From assembly GCA_963777325.1 (NCBI GenBank), contig CAVZQE010000005.1, forward strand, positions 1 through 64,000: a stretch of 64,000 nucleotides of DNA, written 5' to 3'. The notes beneath the pieces are model-generated. The model searched no databases. It was not told the origin of the DNA and saw only the letters and a list, made by a program, of their open reading frames with translations. Shown piece after piece: positions 57,857 through 64,000 of this stretch (position 1 is the stretch's first letter; each line of letters opens with the position of its first letter). Source of the DNA: JAFAXA01 sp963777325. Lineage in GTDB: Bacteria > Pseudomonadota > Alphaproteobacteria > Acetobacterales > Acetobacteraceae. A program made the translations under genes and the position numbers.

Positions 57857-59451
57857 CAGCCCACCTTCGTGATCGCCCATTTCACGTGCTGCGGCCCGTC
57901 CGGGTACCCGGTCAGCACCACCTGCTCCGACCGGCGGGGATCGGCGCCGCCCAGGTAGACGCTCTCCTCCAACCCGAGCTTCGCCCCATCCGCGCGCAGC
58001 CGCCAGCCGCTGCCCGACTGCGTTCGCAGCAACACCGCTTCGCCATCCTGCTGCACGCTTGCCTGCACGGTCGGGTGCAGATGGAAACGAAGCGTGAAGG
58101 GTTGCGGCGTCGCGGCCTCGACCGCGTCCTCGCCCCGCACGTCCTCGCCGCTCTCGGCGACGTAGAGGCGGCGGCGATGGATAGCCCCGAACGCCCGCTT
58201 CCAGCCGTCATGGGTCGCGTCCAGCCAATGCGCGCCGTTCGCCTCCTGCCGCGTCACCTCGACGGTCTCCGGCCGGCGCCCGAGGCCGTCCGGCCGCAGT
58301 TCGGAGGAATTCGTGTCCGCGATCGTCAGCGTGGAATGGGCGGCGGTGGCGCGGGTGGCGTCGCGCCACTCCTGATGCGCGGCGGGCGCCGCGCCGCAGC
58401 TGACGATCAGCCGATCGCGCCCGACGGACAGCTCCATCGCAAGCGTACCGGCATGGGCGTTGCGGTCGATGCCGGGCGGCGGCGGCGCGCCGCAATCGAC
58501 CAGCAGCACGGTCCGGCCCGCCTGCAGGCGCTGGAAGCCGCCGTCGGGCAGGGCGGACGGCCCGCGTCCCGCGCGTCCGGCCTGCGTCAGCACGAGCTCG
58601 ATCAGCGCGCCTTGCGATTCCTTGCTGCCGTTGAACAGCGCGAGGCCGCCATCGCCGTGGCGCAAGGTGCGCAGCGCCGGGGCCATGCGGTCGATCGCGC
58701 CGCCGAGCGCGGCCGGGGCCTGCGCCTGCGCGGCTTGGAGCAGCGCGCGGATCTCGGTCAGATCCTGCAAGGCGGCGAGGTGGGCGGACGGGCTGCGTTC
58801 GACATGGCATCCGTCCGGCAGCACCTGCCGTCCGATCTCCTGCGGCAGAAAGCGGAGCGCGCGGGTCAGGAAGGCCGCGTGATCCGGCAAGGCGACGGCG
58901 GCGGCGATCAGGCCCTTGAGGCCGGTCAGGCCGCGCGCGTCCAACTCCTCCGCCGGCAACCCGGCCGACAGCGTCCGGGCGTCGGCGACCAGCCGCGCCA
59001 TCAGCCGCTGCCGGAACACATCGTCCGCCGAGGCGGCGAAGAAATCGTAATGCCCGAGCCAGGCGGCGATCCGCGCCCCGATCACGTCCGGCCGCTGCGC
59101 GAGCGCCGTCTGGGGCTGGCGCGCGAGCCAGTCCCCGACCAGCGCGCGGGCGCGCAGCCTCGCCGCGTCCGTGCCGAGCGCGCGCAGGTCGCGCAGCCAG
59201 GTGAAGCCGTGCGCGGTCGCCCGCATCACCGCTGTCGCGTCCTCGTCCGCCGGCCCGCCGGGGGTCAGATGCAGCACGGTGCCGCCGATCTCGAGTTCGC
59301 CCTTGAGCAGCCGCGCGCCGCGGTTCGGATCGCCGGGCCAGGGATCGCGCACGGGCAGCGCCGGCGCGTCCGGCACGCGCCCCGGCCGCAGGGTCGGCAG
59401 CTTGGAGATCGCGCGCCTCGCGTCGCGCAGCCAGCGCGGTTGGGGCGTCAT
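57856..59451 (-). CDS. Heparinase II/III family protein
   Basis: 531 aa. An N-terminal alpha/alpha toroid-like half (GFTWLRDLRALG, GHYDFFAASADDVFRQRLMA, GCHVERSPSAHLAALQDLTE) precedes a C-terminal beta half (NAHAGTLAMELSVGRDRLIV, AHSTLTIADTNSSEL). Family members cleave or bind acidic polysaccharides, but the alphaproteobacterial form next to rsmB/rpe is of unknown role. No signal peptide is seen, so it is probably cytoplasmic. It overlaps rpe (ATGA) and the kinase gene. Confidence 0.87.
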   Translation of the reverse strand: MTPQPRWLRDARRAISKLPTLRPGRVPDAPALPVRDPWPGDPNRGARLLKGELEIGGTVLHLTPGGPADEDATAVMRATAHGFTWLRDLRALGTDAARLRARALVGDWLARQPQTALAQRPDVIGARIAAWLGHYDFFAASADDVFRQRLMARLVADARTLSAGLPAEELDARGLTGLKGLIAAAVALPDHAAFLTRALRFLPQEIGRQVLPDGCHVERSPSAHLAALQDLTEIRALLQAAQAQAPAALGGAIDRMAPALRTLRHGDGGLALFNGSKESQGALIELVLTQAGRAGRGPSALPDGGFQRLQAGRTVLLVDCGAPPPPGIDRNAHAGTLAMELSVGRDRLIVSCGAAPAAHQEWRDATRATAAHSTLTIADTNSSELRPDGLGRRPETVEVTRQEANGAHWLDATHDGWKRAFGAIHRRRLYVAESGEDVRGEDAVEAATPQPFTLRFHLHPTVQASVQQDGEAVLLRTQSGSGWRLRADGAKLGLEESVYLGGADPRRSEQVVLTGYPDGPQHVKWAITKVG

Positions 59452-60128
59452 GCGGGGGCGCGACCCTCACGGATGCCCCGGATCGCGATCGTGTAATCCG
59501 AGGCGCCGAACACGGCGGTTCCGGCGACCAGCGTATCGGCGCCGGCGTCGGTCACGAGACGGGCAGTGCCGGGAGTGATGCCGCCGTCCACCGCGAGCGC
59601 GATCGTACGCCCCGAGTCGTCGATCATCCGCCGCACGGCGGCGATCTTGGCGAGCTGCGAGTGCAGGAACGCCTGGCCGCCGAAGCCCGGATTGACGGTC
59701 ATCACGAGGACGAGGTCGAGCAGGTCCAGCACGTAGGCGATGCTTTCGGGCGGCGTCGCCGGGTTGAGCACCGCGCCGGCCTTCTTGCCGAGCGAGCGCA
59801 CGAGTTGGAGCGAACGGTGCAGATGCGGCCCGGCCTCCACCTGCACCAGAATGTGGTCGGCCCCGGCCTCGGCGAAGGCCGGGATGAACGGATCGACCGG
59901 CGCGATCATCAGATGCACGTCGAACGGCAGGCGGGTGTGCGGCCGCAGCGCCTTGATGACCGGCGGCCCGAAGGTGATGTTCGGGACGAAGTGGCCGTCC
60001 ATGACGTCGAGATGCAGCCAGTCGGCGCCGGCGGCCTCGATCGCGTCCACCTCCTCCCGCAGCCGGGCGAAGTCGGCGGACAGAAGGCTCGGCGCGATGA
60101 CGAGCGGCCGTCTCTGGGAGGGGGACAT
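59448..60128 (-). CDS. rpe: Ribulose-phosphate 3-epimerase
   Basis: 226-aa TIM-barrel enzyme of the pentose phosphate/Calvin pathways. IAPSLLSADFARLREEVDAI, WLHLDVMDGHFVPNITFGPP (metal ligands), HLMIAPVDPFI, LVLVMTVNPGFGGQAFL and VDGGITPGTARLVTDAGADT are all canonical. It is encoded just after rsmB on the same strand with a gap of about 60 nt. Confidence 0.95.
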   Translation of the reverse strand: MSPSQRRPLVIAPSLLSADFARLREEVDAIEAAGADWLHLDVMDGHFVPNITFGPPVIKALRPHTRLPFDVHLMIAPVDPFIPAFAEAGADHILVQVEAGPHLHRSLQLVRSLGKKAGAVLNPATPPESIAYVLDLLDLVLVMTVNPGFGGQAFLHSQLAKIAAVRRMIDDSGRTIALAVDGGITPGTARLVTDAGADTLVAGTAVFGASDYTIAIRGIREGRAPA

Positions 60129-60186
60129 GGCGCGGTTCTAGCCATCCCGCTCGCGTTCACACAAGGCGAAGCGACGGCCGGACAGG

Positions 60187-61436
60187 TCACGCCCCGGATT
60201 TTATGAGCCGGGCGGCGAAGAACCCGTCCATGCCGCCCCGCTCGGGCCAGAGTCCGGGATGGGTGCGGAGCGTCCCGTCCACGATCGCCTCCGGGAATTC
60301 CGGCAGGTCGCCGGGCGCGAGAGGCGCAAGCGCGAGGCCGGTGCGTGCCTCGGCCGCGCGGGCGCGGGCAAGCCCCTCCTCGGGCTGAAGCGAGCACACG
60401 GCATAGATGAGCCGCCCGCCGGGTCGGAGCAGGCGCGCGGCCGCGTCGAGCAGGCGGTCCTGCCCGGCGGCGAGAGCGGCGACGTCGCGCGGGCGCTTGA
60501 GGTGCGGTACGTCGGGGTGGCGGCGGATGGTGCCGGTCGCGCTGCACGGCGCATCGAGCAGCACCGCGTCGAACAGGGCGTCCGGCCGCCATTCCGCGGC
60601 GTCCGCCTCGATCAGCGTCGCCTGGAGCCGGAGCCTGCGCAGATTGTCGCGCAAGCGGGCGAGCCGGGCGGGGTCGCGCTCGACGGCGGTGACATCCGCG
60701 CCGGAGGATGCGAGCTGCGCGGTCTTGCCGCCGGGGGCGGCGCAGAGGTCGGCGACGCGCTCGCCCGGCCGGGCGGCGAGCAGCCGTGCCGGGAGCGCCG
60801 CCGCCGCGTCCTGAACCCAGAACGCGCCCTCGGCAAACCCGTCGAGCGCGGCGACGCGGGTGCCGGGGGGTAGCGGACCGACCCGGTCGGCAGCGCCGCC
60901 CCGCCCTCCGGGGCTTCCGCGCCCGGCCGGAGCGTGAGGTCGAGCGGCGCTTCCGACTGATGCGCCGTCGCGATCGGCCGCGCCTCGGACCCCCAAGACG
61001 CCCAGAGCCATGGCGGGGTGTCGAGCCGTGGCCCGTCCAGTTCCACAAGCGCCGCCGGCCCGGCTTCGGCGACCCGGCGCAGCACGGCGTTCACCAGTCC
61101 GGCGAACGGCGTCAGCTTGCGGGCGTGGGCGAGGGCGACGCTGGTCGCGACCGCCGCATGCGGCGGCGTGTCGAGCAGCAGCAGCGCCGACGCTCCGAGG
61201 CGGAGGATGTGGCGGACCGGGTCCGGCGGCGCACGGTGGAGGAGCGGCTCCAGCACGGCATCCAGCGTCCCCGTCCGGCGCAGCACGTTGGCCGCCAGCC
61301 GGTGACCGGCCGCGCGGTCCCGCGCCGCAATCGGCGGCAGGCGGTCGAGCGCCTCCTCGAGCGGTCGGCGGCGGTCGAGCACGGCGCTCAGCAGGTCGAA
61401 GGCGCAGTCCCGGGACGGATCGGCGGGCGGTTTCAT
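60187..61436 (-). CDS. rsmB: 16S rRNA (cytosine967-C5)-methyltransferase, one frameshift
   Basis: N-terminal NusB-like RNA-binding domain (CAFDLLSAVLDRRRPLEEAL, AAGHRLAANVLRRTGTLDAV), then the SAM methyltransferase. The break is near 60878: one side reads AALPTGSVR, the other LPPGTRVAALDGFAEGAFWVQD, consistent with one lost base. The second frame holds VADLCAAPGGKTAQLAS, LLDAPCSATGTIRRHPD (first cysteine) and AVCSLQPEEG (catalytic cysteine), ending at 60187. The 1250-nt span is one base short of 417 codons. Divergent from the ArnT-like gene. Confidence 0.92.
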
Positions 61437-61514
61437 GCCGGTGTCATGGCGCGATGCGCGGCCCTGCGCCAGACTCTCGCCCCGTCCGGTGCGGCCTGTT
61501 ATGACCCCCGGCTC

Positions 61515-63227
61515 ATGTCAGCCGTGTCCGACCGCGCCCCAATCGCCTGGCCGCAACCGACCCTCGGCGTCGTGCGCCGCCATCCCTACGCGGCGCTGCT
61601 CGCGCTCTGCCTGCTGCTATGGCTGCCCGGTTTCTTCACCATCCCGCCCTCCGACCGCGACGAATCCCGCTTCGTGCAGGGCACGAAGCAGATGCTGGAG
61701 TCGGGCAACTACGTCGAAATCCGCAACGGGGCGGAGGCGCGCAACCGCAAACCGGTCGGCATCTACTGGCTGCAGCTCCCGTTCGCCGCCGCCGCGCGGG
61801 CGACCGGCATCGCCGCCGCCAATCCGGTCTGGCCGTACCGCATCCCGTCGCTCCTCGGCGGCCTCATCGCCGTGTTCGCGAGCTTCGGCCTGTGGCGTCG
61901 CACCGTCGGCGACCGGGCGGCGATGCTGGCAGCCGGGATGCTCGCCTCCTGCGTGATCCTCGCGGTCGAGACGAACATCGCCAAGACCGACGCGGCCCTG
62001 CTCGGGGCCACCACCTGCGCCATGGGTCTGCTCGCCCGCGCGTATCTGAGGCCGCGCGGGTTGCTGCCCGAGCAGGCGGCCGCCTTCTGGCTCGCGCTCG
62101 GGGCCGGCATTCTCATCAAGGGACCGGTGACGCCCATGGTCGCCGGGCTGACCGCGCTCGCCCTGGTCGCGACTGACCGGCGGCGCGGCGGCGCGGCCTG
62201 GCTGAGCGGCTTGCGGGCGGGCTGGGGCGTGCCGCTGATGCTCGCGGTCGTGCTGCCCTGGTTCGTCGCGATCGGGGTTGCGACGCATGGCGCGTTCTTC
62301 GCGGATGCGGTCGGCGGCGACCTCGTGGGCAAAATGCGCGGCGGCGACGACGCCCACGGCGCCCCGCCCGGGCTGCATCTGCTGTTCCTGCCGCTGCTCG
62401 CGTTCCCGTCCTCGCTGCTGGTGCTGCGGGCGCTGCCTGCCGCCTGGCGGGACCGCACCGCGCCCGTCACGCGCTTCCTGCTCGCCTGGATCGCGCCCTC
62501 CTGGATCGTGTTCGAGTGCGTGCCGACCAAGCTGCCGCACTACACCCTGCCGCTCTACCCGGCCCTGTTCCTGCTGGCCGCCGCCTGGGTGCTCGACCCG
62601 GCCCGCCGCGCGCCGCCGCGCTGGATGAAGCGCGTGAGCGTGGCCGCGTTCCTCGGCGCGGCGCTGGCGCTGGCACTGGCGGCGGCGGCGCTGCCGTTCG
62701 TGGCGCGGCCGGGGCTTGCGGCCAGCGATCTGCTGGGGCTGCCGGCCGTCGCCGCCGTGGCCGGGACGGCATGGGCGGTGCTGCGTATGGTCCGGGCGCG
62801 GCGCTTCCCCGGCGGGGCGCTGGCGGGGATCGCCGGGGCGGTGCTGGTCTATTGGTCGGTGCTGGAAATCGAACTGCCGCACCTGTCCGCGCTCTGGATC
62901 GCGCCGCGCGTCGAGGCGGCTCTCACCGCGCACTGGGCGCATGGCCGCCCGCCGGGCGCGGCGTTCGGCGCGGCCGGCTTCCACGAGCCGAGCCTCGTGT
63001 TCCTGGCGGGGACGGACACCCTTCTGCTGCCGACCGGCTGGGATGCCGCGCGGCTGCTGTCACGGGATCATCAGGCTGTAGTCGCGGTCGGGGATCGCGA
63101 CATGGACGCGTTCCGGGAGGAAACGGCGCGGCTCGGCCTCGATCCGCCCGCGATCGGGACGGTCGCCGGATACAACTACTCGCGCGGACGGCGGACGGTG
63201 CTGACACTGTTTGCCGGCGGCCGGTAG
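61515..63227 (+). CDS. ArnT-like glycosyltransferase family 39 membrane protein
   Basis: 570 aa with about twelve helices. The first periplasmic loop has PSDRDESRFVQGTKQMLESG and EARNRKPVGIYWLQLPFAAA, matching ArnT/PMT-type enzymes that use a polyprenyl-phosphate sugar donor (Asp-Glu pair and Lys-Pro-Pro-Leu-like loop). GILIKGPVTPMVAGLTALAL and the FECVPTKLPHYTLPLYPALF segment are also typical. It may modify lipid A or another envelope lipid; the acceptor is unknown. The upstream open frame from 60708 is antisense to rsmB. Confidence 0.85.
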   Translation: MSAVSDRAPIAWPQPTLGVVRRHPYAALLALCLLLWLPGFFTIPPSDRDESRFVQGTKQMLESGNYVEIRNGAEARNRKPVGIYWLQLPFAAAARATGIAAANPVWPYRIPSLLGGLIAVFASFGLWRRTVGDRAAMLAAGMLASCVILAVETNIAKTDAALLGATTCAMGLLARAYLRPRGLLPEQAAAFWLALGAGILIKGPVTPMVAGLTALALVATDRRRGGAAWLSGLRAGWGVPLMLAVVLPWFVAIGVATHGAFFADAVGGDLVGKMRGGDDAHGAPPGLHLLFLPLLAFPSSLLVLRALPAAWRDRTAPVTRFLLAWIAPSWIVFECVPTKLPHYTLPLYPALFLLAAAWVLDPARRAPPRWMKRVSVAAFLGAALALALAAAALPFVARPGLAASDLLGLPAVAAVAGTAWAVLRMVRARRFPGGALAGIAGAVLVYWSVLEIELPHLSALWIAPRVEAALTAHWAHGRPPGAAFGAAGFHEPSLVFLAGTDTLLLPTGWDAARLLSRDHQAVVAVGDRDMDAFREETARLGLDPPAIGTVAGYNYSRGRRTVLTLFAGGR

Positions 63228-63561
63228 CCTAGGGGCCTTGGATCGCAAGCGGTCTCCGTTACGCAAGACGGGCATCTGCTAGGCACGCTCAAGATCACGG
63301 CGCCATCAGAATGTCCCTACCTTAGGTGCTTACCGACCGACACCACAACTCTTAGATGCAGAACAGCCTATCAGGACAGGTGTGGTTGTGCACAGCTACG
63401 GCGGAATGAAATCAGGAGAGCCCGAACAGAGAGAGTAATCTCGGGTCAGTAGGGTTGTAGAGTCAGCAGGCCAAGCCAACGCAAGTGCTGCGGCCTGGCC
63501 TTAGCTGTTTGTCAATTCATCCGGGGGAGAGTCCATCCCGAGTCATCAAAGGTAAGGCGAC
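63228..63561. other. Intergenic region of lower GC content
   Basis: About 330 nt with no convincing gene on either strand and visibly more A/T than the preceding genes. A loose inverted repeat (AGGCCA.../...TGGCCT) lies around 63470-63500. No tRNA or attachment site could be identified. Confidence 0.4.
63548..63557 (+). promoter_or_regulatory. Shine-Dalgarno-like AAGGTAAGG before the last gene
   Basis: AAGGTAAGG ends about 5 nt before GTG 63562 and is the main support for that start. Confidence 0.45.
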
Positions 63562-64000
63562 GTGGCAAACGGCGTAGAAGCTTTGTTTGACAGCGGCCAG
63601 TATGCCGCCGCGATACAAGACTTGCTGGGAAACGGCGGTGCTTCTGCCGCACTGAATACGTCCGGATCTCAAACCTCCGTCCGAGTGACAAACTCGCCGG
63701 TCACCGCCGTAGCGCCCCTTCGGACGACTAATCCGGCCGTGATCGTGTCGCTCTCGCCGAGTGCCAGGACGATGATGTCGGGTGCCGAGATTGCTCTCCA
63801 AACGATGGCAGGAAACACCTACAGCAATTTTCCGAGGACGGCGGGTTTTTCCGCGGGGGAGAATCAAACGCAGTTCGGGACGTACGGAAGTGGTCAGGCC
63901 GAGCCGTCTGCGTCCTCAGCATCCATCGCCGCCGTCGTACAGGCTGCGCAAGGGTCGCTGTCTGATCCTAGCGCAGCCTTCTACAACGCGATCAACAGCG
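63562..64000 (+). CDS. Unrecognised Ser/Ala/Thr-rich protein, cut by window end
   Basis: 146 codons open to the edge from GTG: ANGVEALFDSGQYAAAIQDL, later NPAVIVSLSPSARTMMSGAE, then a Gly/Ser/Gln-rich stretch and AAVVQAAQGSLSDPSAAFYN. No signal peptide. It is rich in small polar residues, somewhat like surface or flagellum-associated proteins, but no family is recognised. Codon use (more A/T in third positions) differs from the genes before it, suggesting acquired DNA. Confidence 0.5.
   Translation, partial: MANGVEALFDSGQYAAAIQDLLGNGGASAALNTSGSQTSVRVTNSPVTAVAPLRTTNPAVIVSLSPSARTMMSGAEIALQTMAGNTYSNFPRTAGFSAGENQTQFGTYGSGQAEPSASSASIAAVVQAAQGSLSDPSAAFYNAINS

Noticed and set aside
63517..63867. 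116-codon minus-strand frame at the right edge
   Set aside because: No ribosome binding site and irregular composition; the plus-strand frame from 63562 has a better start and stays open to the edge.

Overview
The window is GC-rich, tightly packed DNA from an alphaproteobacterium. I favour Rhodospirillales, most likely Acetobacteraceae or a close relative, from the hdaA/ppk-purM-purN neighbourhood, hopanoid transport (hpnN), an IalB-family protein, a proteobacterial aa3-oxidase subunit IV, the coaE-dnaQ pair and rsmB-rpe-heparinase. This placement is inference; there is no rRNA here and I saw no tRNA or CRISPR array.

Left part (1-18.4 kb, mostly intact frames). An M20 amidohydrolase runs off the left edge and is divergent from an eight-gene plus-strand set (1.4-11.5 kb): isocitrate-dehydrogenase-like enzyme, citrate/tricarballylate-type MFS carrier, orphan ModA-like binding protein, acetolactate-synthase-like TPP enzyme, zinc alcohol dehydrogenase, PhaE, PhaC and a propionate-CoA-transferase-type enzyme. 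It looks like an organic-acid-to-polyhydroxyalkanoate operon. Next come a minus-strand housekeeping set (ppk1, hdaA, AI-2E transporter, CDP-alcohol phosphatidyltransferase; the last three joined by 4-nt overlaps), the divergent purMN pair and a small cytochrome oxidase subunit.

Middle part (18.4-39.7 kb). Nearly every gene is recognisable but split over two or three frames: a large membrane protein, hpnN, an ACT-domain protein, cioAB with a DUF2474 small protein, argG, an alpha/beta-hydrolase lipoprotein, an MFS carrier, rlmN, an ialB-like gene, a methyltransferase, a second membrane protein and a hybrid sensor kinase with two receiver domains. Their stop-to-start spans equal normal full-length genes, and argG and rlmN are not expected to decay together, so I read most breaks as single-base assembly errors. 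A short stretch at 36.65-37.1 kb instead holds two C-terminal gene stubs and may be truly degenerate.

Right part (39.7-64 kb). dnaQ-coaE, a Sel1-repeat protein with a coupled 60-aa protein, an ExeA/DamX-like membrane ATPase and a stomatin homologue lead to a ModE-like regulator divergent from modABC (also frame-disrupted). Then follow a phospholipase-D-like protein with a two-gene chromate transporter, a PfkB kinase, a nitrilase-family amidase and a glycosyltransferase. An alcohol-oxidation module (aldehyde dehydrogenase, adhP, DUF779) is divergent from an AcoR-like regulator that lacks the AAA+ domain, with a sigma-54-like promoter and a perfect palindrome between them. A kinase-heparinase-rpe cluster, rsmB and an ArnT-like glycosyltransferase follow. 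The last 0.75 kb has less GC-skewed composition and starts an unrecognised, edge-truncated gene.
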